A stretch of DNA of 64,000 nt from Bordetella pertussis 18323. GTDB taxonomy: Bacteria; Pseudomonadota; Gammaproteobacteria; Burkholderiales; Burkholderiaceae_B. Both the position numbers and the translations under genes were made by a program. Of the stretch, positions 56,208-64,000 are shown piece after piece. Where the stretch lies: positions 3,286,001-3,350,000 of the forward strand of contig NC_018518.1 in NCBI RefSeq assembly GCF_000306945.1. Direction: 5' to 3'. Position 1 is the first letter of the stretch, and each line of letters starts with the position of its first letter. The notes beneath the pieces are model-generated. The model was not told the origin of the DNA. It worked only from the letters and a program-made list of their open reading frames with translations, and searched no databases.

Positions 56208-56819
56208 ATGGACCCTCGTACCGATTTTGCCGATGGCCTGACCCGCTGCGGCTGGCTGGATCATTCCGTCGATTATGTGGCCTACCACGACCACGAATGG
56301 GGCCGGCCGCAGGCCGACGATCGCGCCCTGTTCGAGCAACTGAGCCTGGAAGGCTTCCAGTCCGGCCTGAGCTGGCGCACCATCTTGAACAAGCGCGCCG
56401 CCTTCCGGCGCGCCTTCGCCGACTTCGACATGGAGCGGGTGGCGGCTTTCGATGAGCGCCGGGTCGAGGCGCTGCTGCAGGACGCCGGCATCGTGCGCCA
56501 CCGGGGCAAGATCGAGGCGGTGATCAACAATGCGCGGCGCGCCCTGGCCCTGCGCGACCGGGAAGGTTCGCTGGCGGCTTTCTTCTGGCGCTACGAGGCG
56601 CCGCCGCGCGGCGCGGATGCCCCTTTCGAGGTGCTGGCCTGCACCGCCGAGTCCGAGGCCCTTTCCAAGGCGCTCAAGAAGCAGGGCTGGTCCTTCGTGG
56701 GGCCCACCACCGTCTACGCCTTCATGCAGTCGGTCGGCATGGTCAACGACCATCATCCCCAGTGTCATCATCACGCCGCCTGCGAGCAGGCGCGTTATCG
56801 CTTCCAGCGCCCCGATTGA
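56208..56819 (+). CDS. tag: DNA-3-methyladenine glycosylase I
   Basis: A 203-residue Tag enzyme, which excises 3-methyladenine from alkylated DNA. RCGWLDHSVDYVAYHDHEWG contains the zinc-binding Cys14 and His27; the other ligands lie in MVNDHHPQCHHH. The aromatic GPTTVYAFMQSVGMVNDH stretch is the family signature. The start MDPRTDFADGL at 56208 gives about ten residues more than E. coli Tag. It is downstream of soxR but 79 bases away, so co-transcription is uncertain. Confidence 0.95.
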   Translation: MDPRTDFADGLTRCGWLDHSVDYVAYHDHEWGRPQADDRALFEQLSLEGFQSGLSWRTILNKRAAFRRAFADFDMERVAAFDERRVEALLQDAGIVRHRGKIEAVINNARRALALRDREGSLAAFFWRYEAPPRGADAPFEVLACTAESEALSKALKKQGWSFVGPTTVYAFMQSVGMVNDHHPQCHHHAACEQARYRFQRPD

Positions 56820-56963
56820 GGGGGCGTCGAGTACACGTAAGGCAGTATTGCCGGCTGTATCCCGATGGTGCGCCGGTCTTTGCGCCCGCGCATGCCTGCG
56901 CTACCCTAAGCAAGGATAAACAGCCGGATCCGCCCCGGGCGGCAAGGCAAAGGGATCCGCGGG

Positions 56964-59072
56964 ATGACGCGCAAGAAGAAGATTTTCCTGGGAGTGGCCG
57001 GCGCCGTGCTGGTCCTGTTGGCGGCCGTGCTGGTGGTCCTGGCCACGCTGGACTGGAATCGCTTGAAGCCGACCATCAACGAGCAGGCGAGCGCCGCGCT
57101 GGGCCGGCCGTTCGCCATCCAGGGCGACCTCAGCGTGCAATGGGCGTGCGAACCCGGGCAGGGCGGCTGGCGCGGCTGGGTGCCGTGGCCGCATTTCGTC
57201 GTCCATGATGTCGCCATCGCCAACACCGTCTGGGCCCGCGATCCCAACCTGCTGACGCTGCGCCGCGGCGAATTCCGCCTGGCGCCCTTGCCGCTGCTGC
57301 GGCAGCGCGTGGTCATCCGGCGCATCCAGCTGAGCGGCTTGCGCGCCGACCTGCAGCGCCGCGCCGATGGCGTGGCCAACTGGGAATTCACCATGCCCGA
57401 TACGGGCGAGCCCTCGCCCTGGAAGGTGGATATCGACGCGATCGGCTTCGACCAGGGAGCCATCCGCTATGCGGACGCCATTGCGCAGGCCGACCTCGAC
57501 GTGCTGGTCGACCCATTGGGCAAGCCCGTGCCGTTCGCCGAGCTGGCCGGAGCGCCGGCCGCCGGCGGCGCCGCGGACCAGGCGGCCGGCAAGGCGGACA
57601 GCGGCAAGGCGGCGGATGCCGCCGCGCCTGCCGCGCCGCCCGATTACGCGTTCGGCTGGCAAGTGAACGGCCGCTACAAGGACCTGCCGCTGGAAGGGAC
57701 GGGCAAGGTCGGCGGCATGCTGGCGCTGCGCGACGCCCGCCAACCGTTTCCGGTGCAGGCCGAGGTGGCCATCGGCTCGACCCGGATCGCGGTGGCGGGC
57801 ACCCTGACCGACCCCATGAGCCTGGGCGCGCTGGACCTGCGCCTGAAGCTGGCCGGCGCTTCGATGGCCAACCTGTATCCCCTGACCGGGGTGACCTTGC
57901 CCGATACGCCGCCGTACTCCACCGACGGCCGCCTGGTCGCCCGGCTCCAGGACTCCAAGGGCGCGCGCTTCGAATACCGCGATTTCAATGGCAAGGTGGG
58001 CGCCAGCGACCTGCACGGCGACATCACCTTCGCCTTGCAGCAACCGCGCCCCAGGCTGAGCGGCAAACTGTCTTCCCGCCTGCTGCGCATGGCCGACCTG
58101 GGGCCGCTGATCGGCGTGCAATCGGGCGGCGCCAAGTCCGTCAAGGCCGAAGGCGAGAAGGCCGTCGCGCAGCCGGCGGACAAGGTCCTGCCGGTGCAGG
58201 AGTTCCGCACCGACCGCTGGCGCGTTATGGACGCCGACGTGGAATTGCGCGGCGAACGCATCGTGCACAGCGACAGGCTGCCCATTAGCGACCTGACCGC
58301 GCATGTGCTGCTCGACGACGGCATGCTGACCCTGGCGCCGCTGCGTTTCGGCATGGCGGGCGGCAGCCTGGACGCCACGCTCAAGCTGGACGGGCGCGAG
58401 GCGCCCATGAGCGGCAATGTGCACCTGGCCGTGCGGCGGCTGCGCCTGAAGCAGCTGTTTCCGAACGTGCAGGCCATGCAGAAGGCGCTGGGCGAGGTCA
58501 ACGGCGACGTGGCGCTCTCCGGCCAGGGCAACTCCGTGGCGGCCCTGCTGGGCAGCGCCAGCGGCGAGACCAAGCTGCTGGTCAACGACGGCGTGATCAG
58601 CCGCGCGCTGATGGAGATCGCCGGTCTGAATGTCGGCAACTACGTCGTCAGCAAGCTGTTCGGCGACGACGAGGTCAAGATCAATTGCGCCGCGGCCGAC
58701 ATGGGCATGACGTGCGGGGTCATGACGCCGCGCGTGTTCGTGATCGACACCGAGAACGCCGTCGTCAACATCACCGGCTCGATCGACTTCCGCAAGGAAC
58801 TGCTCAACCTCGATATCGATCCCGACAGCAAGGGCTTTCGGCTGTTCTCGCTGCGCTCGCCGCTGTACGTGAAAGGCAGCTTCAAGAAGCCCGACGCCGG
58901 CGTGCATGTCGGGCCGCTGGCCGCCCGCGGCGCCGGCGCGGTGGCCCTGAGCGTGCTCTTGACGCCGGCGGCCGGCCTGCTGGCGCTGATCGCGCCCAGC
59001 ACCAACGACGAGAATCACTGCGCCACCCTGCTGACGGAAATGCGCAAGCCCGCCCGGGCGCCGCGCCGCTAG
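56964..59072 (+). CDS. AsmA-family protein
   Basis: A 702-residue AsmA-like protein: one N-terminal membrane helix (residues ~6-28, LGVAGAVLVLLAAVLVVLAT) followed by a large periplasmic beta-rich domain that begins with the family NRLKPTINEQASAALGRPF stretch, and a C-terminal AsmA_2 region (LNVGNYVVSKLFGDDEVKIN). A low-complexity Ala/Lys segment at ~195-215 interrupts the fold. AsmA-family proteins are thought to move phospholipid between membranes. It stands alone on the plus strand; its stop is two bases from the end of the convergent TetR gene. Confidence 0.9.
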   Translation: MTRKKKIFLGVAGAVLVLLAAVLVVLATLDWNRLKPTINEQASAALGRPFAIQGDLSVQWACEPGQGGWRGWVPWPHFVVHDVAIANTVWARDPNLLTLRRGEFRLAPLPLLRQRVVIRRIQLSGLRADLQRRADGVANWEFTMPDTGEPSPWKVDIDAIGFDQGAIRYADAIAQADLDVLVDPLGKPVPFAELAGAPAAGGAADQAAGKADSGKAADAAAPAAPPDYAFGWQVNGRYKDLPLEGTGKVGGMLALRDARQPFPVQAEVAIGSTRIAVAGTLTDPMSLGALDLRLKLAGASMANLYPLTGVTLPDTPPYSTDGRLVARLQDSKGARFEYRDFNGKVGASDLHGDITFALQQPRPRLSGKLSSRLLRMADLGPLIGVQSGGAKSVKAEGEKAVAQPADKVLPVQEFRTDRWRVMDADVELRGERIVHSDRLPISDLTAHVLLDDGMLTLAPLRFGMAGGSLDATLKLDGREAPMSGNVHLAVRRLRLKQLFPNVQAMQKALGEVNGDVALSGQGNSVAALLGSASGETKLLVNDGVISRALMEIAGLNVGNYVVSKLFGDDEVKINCAAADMGMTCGVMTPRVFVIDTENAVVNITGSIDFRKELLNLDIDPDSKGFRLFSLRSPLYVKGSFKKPDAGVHVGPLAARGAGAVALSVLLTPAAGLLALIAPSTNDENHCATLLTEMRKPARAPRR

Positions 59073-59073
59073 G

Positions 59074-59694
59074 TCAGCGGGCGGCGGCGGGCGGGTGCGC
59101 CAGCGCGTCCCAGGCGTGCATGGCCTGCCGCGCCACCGCTTGCAGCGCCGCGCGGTCGGCGCCGTCGCGGGCCTGGATCGACATGCCATGCAGGACGGTG
59201 GCGTAGAAGGCCGCCAGCGCGGCCAGGTCGGCACCCGGGCCGATCTCGCCGTCACGGCGCCCCTGCTCCAGCCGCTGCAGGATCAGGTCCTGCATCGTGC
59301 GGCGGTGCTCGCACAGCCAGCCGCGCACCGGCGCATGCTGCGCCGGGCCCGCGGTGGCGCCCAGCACCATCAGGCAGCCGGGCGGCTTGCCGTTCAGCGT
59401 GCAGGTCTGCGCGCCGGCCAGCAGCATGCCTTCGATGGCGGCGCGCGCGTCGGGCGCCTCCAGCAGGGCGCGCCGCGTGCGCGCGCCCTCGGTGTCGGCG
59501 TAGCGTTGCACCGCTTCGCGGAACAAGGCCTCTTTCGAGCCGAACGCCGCGTACAGGCTGGGCGCATTGATCCCCATGGCCGACGTCAGGTCGGCCAGCG
59601 AGGCCCCTTCATATCCCTTGGACCAGAAAACTTCCATTGCCTGGCGCAGCGCTTCGGTCCGTTCGAAGCTGCGCGGGCGACCACGTTCTGCCAT
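59074..59694 (-). CDS. TetR-family transcriptional regulator
   Basis: A 206-residue TetR regulator: HTH at residues ~8-55 (ALRQAMEVFWSKGYEGASLA then DLTSAMGINAPSLYAAFGSK) and a C-terminal ligand domain of the common AcrR/TetR_C type with TCTLNGKPPGCLMVLGA. It is divergent from the SDR gene with about 100 bases between that contain a palindromic operator-like site, so it most likely represses the SDR gene and itself. Confidence 0.94.
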   Translation of the reverse strand: MAERGRPRSFERTEALRQAMEVFWSKGYEGASLADLTSAMGINAPSLYAAFGSKEALFREAVQRYADTEGARTRRALLEAPDARAAIEGMLLAGAQTCTLNGKPPGCLMVLGATAGPAQHAPVRGWLCEHRRTMQDLILQRLEQGRRDGEIGPGADLAALAAFYATVLHGMSIQARDGADRAALQAVARQAMHAWDALAHPPAAAR

Positions 59695-59733
59695 GCCTGG
59701 ATTCTACCCGTGGGGCCCGCTATCGCCGGGGTA

Positions 59734-59782
59734 TTGACAGACCGGGTGGCCCGCCTTCATTATATATGTATCGATCACTACA
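59734..59782 (+). promoter_or_regulatory. SDR gene promoter with putative TetR operator
   Basis: TTGACA (59734-59739) is a consensus -35; CATTAT (59758-59763, 18-base spacing) or the overlapping TATATA is the -10. Immediately downstream TGTATCGATCACTACA (59767-59782) is a 16-base dyad with 12 matched positions centred on GATC, well placed to block transcription when bound by the divergent TetR protein. Confidence 0.65.
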
Positions 59783-59797
59783 CAAATGGAGCTGGCC

Positions 59798-60538
59798 ATG
59801 GCCGCACTCGACGGAAAAGTTGCTTTCATCACCGGCGCAAGCCGCGGCATCGGCGCGGCCATCGCGCGCCGCCTGGCCGCCGACGGCGCGGACATCGCGC
59901 TGACCTACGTCAGCGCCGCCGACAAGGCCCACGCGCTGGTGGAAGAACTGCGCGCCGCCGGGCGGCGCGCCCACGCCTACGCCGCCGACGCGGCCGATGC
60001 CGGGCAGGTCCGCGAGGCCGTGGCCCGGGCCGCCGCCGACCTGGGCCGCCTCGATATCCTGGTCAACAACGCCGGCATCTTCCTGGCCGGGCCGGTCGAG
60101 GACATCTCGGCCGACGACTACGACCGCTCGATGGACATCAACGTGCGCGCCGTGTTCGTCGCCACCCAGGCGGCGCTGCCGCACCTGGGCGAGGGCGGGC
60201 GCATCGTCAACATCGGCAGCTGCCTGGCCGGGCACACCGGCCGGCCGGGCGTGGCCCTGTACGCCGCTGGCAAGGCCGCCGTCGCCGCCTTCACGCGCGC
60301 GCTGGCGCGCGAACTGGGCCCGCGCGGCATCACCGCCAACGTGGTGCGCCCCGGGCCCATCGACACCGACATGAACCCCGCCGGCACCGACCAGGCCGCG
60401 GCGCTGGTCCAGATGCTGGCCGTGCCCCACTACGGCGAGCCGGCCGACATCGCCAACATGGTCGCCTACCTGGCCGGGCCCCAGGCGCGCTACGTCACCG
60501 GCGCCGAGCTGTCGGTCGACGGCGGCTACGCCGCCTGA
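59798..60538 (+). CDS. Short-chain dehydrogenase/reductase
   Basis: A 246-residue classical SDR: TGASRGIG nucleotide motif (~residues 13-20), NNAG, catalytic Ser in NIGSCLAG, and the YAAGK active-site pair, then PGPIDTDMNP and the C-terminal GAELSVDGGYAA. GGAG at 59788-59791 lies six bases before the ATG at 59798, which is preferred over the ATG at 59786. The substrate is unknown. Expression is probably controlled by the divergent TetR regulator. Confidence 0.94.
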   Translation: MAALDGKVAFITGASRGIGAAIARRLAADGADIALTYVSAADKAHALVEELRAAGRRAHAYAADAADAGQVREAVARAAADLGRLDILVNNAGIFLAGPVEDISADDYDRSMDINVRAVFVATQAALPHLGEGGRIVNIGSCLAGHTGRPGVALYAAGKAAVAAFTRALARELGPRGITANVVRPGPIDTDMNPAGTDQAAALVQMLAVPHYGEPADIANMVAYLAGPQARYVTGAELSVDGGYAA

Positions 60539-60561
60539 GCACAAAGAAAACCGGGCGCGGC

Positions 60562-60589
60562 TGGACAGGTCCGAAAATTCGTGTACAAT
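60562..60589 (+). promoter_or_regulatory. Promoter of tRNA-Lys(CUU)
   Basis: TGGACA (60562-60567) and TACAAT (60584-60589) are 16 bases apart, about 65 bases upstream of the tRNA. They begin about 20 bases after the SDR stop codon. Confidence 0.75.
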
Positions 60590-60654
60590 GCGCCCTCTTG
60601 CAATTGCATCAGAACTGCAAACCGGCTGGCCCGGAATGACAGGCAGCAATCGCC

Positions 60655-60730
60655 GGGCTGTTAGCTCAGTTGGTAGAGCAGCGGACTCTTAATCCGTAGG
60701 TCGAGTGTTCGAGCCACTCACAGCCCACCA
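60655..60730 (+). tRNA. tRNA-Lys (anticodon CTT)
   Basis: A 76-base cloverleaf: acceptor GGGCTGT/ACAGCCC, D-arm GCTCAGTTGGTAGAGC, anticodon loop CTCTTAA with CUU, T-arm GAGTGTTCGAGCCACTC, encoded CCA. It reads AAG codons and complements the UUU isoacceptor at 40584. Confidence 0.96.
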
Positions 60731-60740
60731 TGATTTGTAA

Positions 60741-60780
60741 GGCCGTTAGTGATAGTAGTCACTAACGGCCTTTTTGCTTT
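60741..60780 (+). terminator. Terminator of tRNA-Lys(CUU)
   Basis: GGCCGTTAGTGA (60741-60752) and TCACTAACGGCC (60759-60770) pair perfectly with a six-base loop and are followed by TTTTTGCTTTT. Confidence 0.95.
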
Positions 60781-60855
60781 TCGGCTTCATGTAGGCGCTG
60801 TGCAGGCATTCTGAGTCTGCATCGATCAATTCAGGTCATGGTGAGGCGGTAGGCG

Positions 60856-61479
60856 ATGCCCGAACATGGAACACGAACGGAGCCGGGTGGCAGTGACGAA
60901 AGCAAGAGCGCGCTGGTGCTGGGCATTATTCAAGGCAAGACCATCGTGGCCGAGGCCAGCCCCCAGTACGACCTGTCGCCCTCGGAAGTCGAGCAGTACG
61001 AATGTCATCTCAAAGACCTTCAAGAAGCGTACGGCGAGGCGATGCTGGAGCCACGCGCGAGAAAAAACTGCAGTCCCTGCTGGACGAGGACGAGAAGTGA
61101 TCGAGACGATCCGCCAGGGACTGCAAGCCGACGGCATCACCGTCTCGATCGCCAAGCTGTGCCGCTGGTTCAACGTGCCGCGGCGCACGGTCTACTATTC
61201 GACAACGGGTTGGTCTGCACGTCTCGCAGCTATACCGCGTTGGTGCGAGGCTACGGGCTGCGCCAGGATTTCATCACGCCGCATTGCCCGCAGCAGAACG
61301 GCATGATCGAACGCGTGATCCGCACGTTGAAAGAACAATGCGCACATCGGCATCGCTTCGAGACCATCCACCACGCCAGCCGCGTCGTAGGGGACTGGAT
61401 ACGCTTTTACAACCGCCGGTGCCCGCACCGGGCGCTTGGCATGAAGACTCCGGCTCAGGCATTTGCATTAGCCGCTTAA
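60856..61479 (+). pseudogene. Degenerate IS3-family transposase remnant
   Basis: Three pieces of an IS3-type orfA/orfB pair are seen in changing frames. First an orfA end, ALVLGIIQGKTIVAEASPQY followed by KDLQEAYGEAMLE, with a shift at the A-run near 61062. Then the start of orfB, VIETIRQGLQADGITVSIAK with CRWFNVPRRTVYY. Then, after a deletion near 61200, the C-terminal catalytic part DNGLVCTSRSYTALVRGYG through ERVIRTLKEQC to KTPAQAFALAA. The first catalytic Asp is lost, so it cannot be active. It lies 125 bases after tRNA-Lys(CUU), a common landing place for mobile DNA. No clear terminal repeats or target duplication were found. Confidence 0.8.
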
Positions 61480-61540
61480 CCTGAGCAGGTTCCGCTGGGT
61501 CATTACATTCGACAGGAATGACACCTTCCGCCATTTTTAA

Positions 61541-61573
61541 AAGGCCTTGCAACGCATCGAGTTGCAAGGCCTT
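61541..61573 (-). terminator. Terminator of the decayed lipoprotein gene
   Basis: AAGGCCTTGCAAC (61541-61553) and GTTGCAAGGCCTT (61561-61573) pair perfectly around a seven-base loop; on the minus strand TTTTAAAAATGG follows. It lies just beyond the stop at 61579. Confidence 0.85.
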
Positions 61574-61578
61574 GGTTT

Positions 61579-63211
61579 CTAGAGCCGGAAGTAGGACACG
61601 CCGCCAATCGACAGTTCGCGCCCGTCGTAGCTGCAGGCGACAGTGCCGCCGGGCATGCGGGTACGCTGCATTTCATTGCCCGTCGCATCGCGGTAGACGG
61701 CTTCGTCGCATCTTGGAATCAGTGCTCGTCCAACGGAAATCGACGTCAAAGGTATAGGCGCGCGCGCCACCATATGTTTTTTGCCAGAAATGCCCGCGTC
61801 CGCCGGCATCGAAAGACACCTTGCTCAAACCCGTGGTGGTGGAAAACCGGCCCGCTACCCGCGCGCAACCGCTGGCCGCTGGCGCGGCATTCGATAGTTG
61901 CGGGCGATCGAGTTTGCCGTCGACAGCGGGCGCGTCCTGATGACGGGCCTGGTTTTCCTGGGCGGCGGCAACCGCCGCGGCAAGGCCTTGTTTACTCATG
62001 GGATCGGTTCGCGAGGCCGGCTGGCTTTGCCGGGCAACCTCGGCCAACTCGCGCGCCTGCGCAACCTCACGCGCTGTCGCGGCCTGCCGCGCCTTGTCGC
62101 GACGCTTGTATTGCGCAAGAGAAGCCTGTCTTTCGCCCTCGAAATAAGCGCAGTTGACGGTGCGGCCGCTCGGCGCGGTGCATTCGTACTCGCCGTCAAA
62201 TGCCGACTCGTCGATGCCCGGCACATCGTGAACCACCGTACCGTCGGGCAACGTCAAATCTCCGTTGCCTGCCGGCTGTCCATTGCTCACCTTGCCCGTC
62301 CACGTCCTGCCATCGGTCAGGGTCAACTTGCCTGTGTCGGGTTCCGTGCCGGTATAGCCGCCCTGGAAAACACGGCCGTCCGGAAAACGCATGACGCTGC
62401 CCTCGGCCAGGCTCCTGCCCTGCCAGCGGCCCGCCACTTGCCGGCCGTCGTCAAATACCGGCACGCCCTCGAAACCGCTTCGCGCACCCGGCAATGCCAG
62501 GGCATTTTCGAGGCGAGCCACGCGAGACTGGGCTCGGAAGAGCTCCAGCCTACCCGTACCGCGAGCCTGTCCATCGCCCCTGGGGCCATGCCAGCGCCCC
62601 TCCAGACCGCCGTCGAATACCAGACGAAACGGGCTGAAAGTCTGCGCCAGACCCAGATCCCGGGACAGCGCCAAGGACTCGGCAAGACGTTTCAGGGCAT
62701 CTTCGCCATGCAGGACTAGAACGTCGTCCATCACGACGCCCAAGTCCACATGGATGACAGTGTACCTTCCGGCCTCGACCGCCACCCACTGGGACAAGCG
62801 TGTCTCGCCACGCAAAGACACCCGGACCTGGTATTGATCCGGCTACAAGGTCAGCTTGAGGTGATAGCCCAACCTGGCATCGGACTGCAAAGGGATGAAG
62901 CCAGCCGTGGACTTGGCCGCCAACGCCTCGAAACGCCAACCCTCCGTACCCCAGGGGGAATCGGGCAGGACGAAATGCAGGAAACCCGGCGCGAGAGGAT
63001 CCTCGGCGGATTCGTCGGCAGGGCCAGCCGACGAATCCGCCACGGAAGTCCCGGGAGCCGGCGGGGCCTCGACCGCCGCATCGCTTTGAGGCGCCGGCGC
63101 AAAGGCATCGCGCACGCTGGTCGCCATATTGGTCAGCGTTTCGCACCCCGAAAGCGCCAGGCTTGCCAAGGCTACCAGGGCCAACCGCCGCGCGGCATGG
63201 ATGATATTCAT
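61579..63211 (-). pseudogene. MORN-repeat-like lipoprotein, broken by an amber codon and a frameshift
   Basis: The start MNIIHAARRLALVALASLAL at 63211 leads into the lipobox LSGC, so the product would be a lipoprotein. Reading stops at TAG (62843-62845) after HLKLTL but continues in the same frame as PDQYQVRVSLRGETRLSQWV. The middle has MORN-like units (GSVMRFPDGRVFQGGYTG, GKLTLTDGRTWTGKV, GDLTLPDGTV) and then a charged coiled-coil-like stretch. Near 61708-61725 a one-base shift is needed to pass from FDVDFRWTSTDSK to CDEAVYRDATGNEMQRTRMP and the stop at 61579. Two lesions mean the gene is decayed. It overlaps the preceding cysteine-rich gene by four bases. Confidence 0.85.
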
Positions 63212-63457
63212 TCGACACACTGCGGCGAACCGCAGCCCTGTGCGCATTGCCGCGCGACTTGTTCAAACTCGCCCACCAGATTGCAAGCGTAGACGCGCGC
63301 CATTTCCTGCTTGGCCGCGAGGCAGGAAGCGCTTTTGTATGGAATGGGCACCGTGCTGGAATGCCCCGCCGGGCAGGTGACACGGTATTGCTGGGTGCGT
63401 TCGGCGCCGCCGCGGGCGGGCGTATTGCCGGCGGACGCAATCGCGGCTCCGTCTAGC
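63208..63457 (-). pseudogene. 3' end of a cysteine-rich gene truncated by IS481 copy 6
   Basis: The reading frame emerging from the IS encodes DGAAIASAGNTPARGGAERT, then YRVTCPAGHSSTVPIPYKSA and a tail with several cysteines (CLAAKQ, YACNLV, RQCAQGCGSPQCVE), ending at 63208-63210. The cysteine content suggests a secreted protein. Its start lies beyond the window on the other side of IS481, so the gene is either interrupted or rearranged. The family is not recognised. ATGA overlap with the lipoprotein gene shows they were an operon. Confidence 0.75.
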
Positions 63458-64000
63458 TGTGAACTGTCAATAGGTTGTATTCGTCCAGGTTGAGTCTGGA
63501 GATGGGTACAGCGCGCCCGATGCCTTGGTGGGGTCGATGCCAGTTGTAGTGGTGTAGCCAGGATTTCATGGCATCGGCTCGGTGTTGGGAGTTCTGGTAG
63601 GTGTGAGCGTAAGCCCACTCACGCAAGGCCGACTGGATGAAGCGTTCGGCCTTGCCATTGGTCTGTGGGCGGTAAGGTCGGGTAAAGCGGTGCTTGATGC
63701 CCAGCTCATGGCACAGCGCGGCGAAGGCGCGGCTGCGAAAGGCCGAGCCATTGTCGGTGAGCAAGCGCTGGATGGTCACGCCCAGGCGCTGGTAGTAGGC
63801 CACTGCGTCCTTGAGGAACTGGACGGCGCTGGGGAAGCGCTCGTCGGGGTGGATGTCGGTGAAGGCCACGCGGGCGTGGTCATCGATGGCCACGAAGACG
63901 AAGTCCCAGCCGGCCCCCTCAACGGTATCGCGTCGGTTGCCCGTGACCCGGTGGCCAGGGCGCTGGATACGTCCCAGCTTCTTGATGTCGATGTGCAGCA
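63453..64000 (-). CDS. IS481 transposase, copy 6 (partial)
   Basis: The C-terminal 181 or so residues are visible, including the last two catalytic residues (TDNGSAF, NGKAERFI). The end is Ser plus a TAG supplied by TCTAGC. The N-terminal part is off the window. Confidence 0.96.
   Translation of the reverse strand, partial: LHIDIKKLGRIQRPGHRVTGNRRDTVEGAGWDFVFVAIDDHARVAFTDIHPDERFPSAVQFLKDAVAYYQRLGVTIQRLLTDNGSAFRSRAFAALCHELGIKHRFTRPYRPQTNGKAERFIQSALREWAYAHTYQNSQHRADAMKSWLHHYNWHRPHQGIGRAVPISRLNLDEYNLLTVHS
63458..64000 (-). mobile_element. IS481 copy 6 (first 543 bp, continues beyond the window)
   Basis: Begins with TGTGAACTGTCAATAGG next to TCTAGC (63452-63457), in minus orientation, and is identical to the other copies over the visible part. 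The far end and its flank are outside the window. Confidence 0.97.

Overview
The window is 64 kb of a high-GC betaproteobacterial chromosome and is almost certainly Bordetella pertussis. It holds six copies of IS481 (five complete, one running off the right edge) and one IS1002, each at a CTAG-centred target. Several genes are broken by IS insertion, nonsense changes or small indels, which fits the known IS expansion and genome decay of that species. Species assignment rests on established knowledge of IS481 and IS1002; no database search was possible.

Layout. 1-7605 (minus strand): a fused str/S10 ribosomal cluster, rpsL-rpsG-fusA-tuf-rpsJ-(gap with terminator and promoter)-rplC-rplD-rplW-rplB-rpsS. 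8266-9308: IS481 copy 1. 9418-17002 (minus): an operon-like group made of a Bug-type solute receptor, a 4,5-dihydroxyphthalate-decarboxylase-like protein and a molybdenum hydroxylase (coxM, coxS, coxL, coxG); coxM is split by IS481 copy 2 and also frameshifted. 17243-21437 (minus): hemA-prfA-prmC-grxD-ubiX. 21692-21767: tRNA-Phe, then an orphan coding fragment cut by IS481 copy 3, whose two flanks do not match.

23306-33243: mgtE, a hotdog thioesterase, a YeiH-type transporter with a divergent LysR regulator, an M20 amidohydrolase and an acyl-CoA synthetase whose stop codon lies inside an IS target. IS481 copy 4 and IS1002 sit head to tail there, sharing one GCTAGC. An inositol-monophosphatase-family gene follows. 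33401-40659: a broken mnmC, a GH31-family protein with unrecognisable catalytic motifs, the methionine importer metNIQ and tRNA-Lys(UUU).

40968-45893: an iron-containing alcohol dehydrogenase, then a minus-strand catabolic set (Bug receptor, GntR/FCD regulator, two-subunit aconitase X with a poly-C frameshift in the large subunit, ABM-domain protein). 46099-47141: IS481 copy 5. 47289-55151 (plus): SCP2-like protein, MmgE/PrpD family gene with an amber codon, a complete carbohydrate-type ABC importer, an FAD oxidoreductase and an IclR regulator. 55203-60538: a small gene facing soxR across a SoxR operator, then soxR, tag, an AsmA-family gene and a divergent TetR/SDR pair. 60655-64000: tRNA-Lys(CUU), an IS3-type remnant, a decayed MORN-type lipoprotein gene, a truncated cysteine-rich gene and the start of IS481 copy 6.

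The housekeeping blocks (translation, haem and ubiquinone synthesis, methionine uptake, tRNAs) look intact apart from mnmC. The three catabolic or uptake clusters each carry a lesion in a central enzyme gene, so they probably no longer work as written. I found no CRISPR array, prophage, defence island or replication origin.
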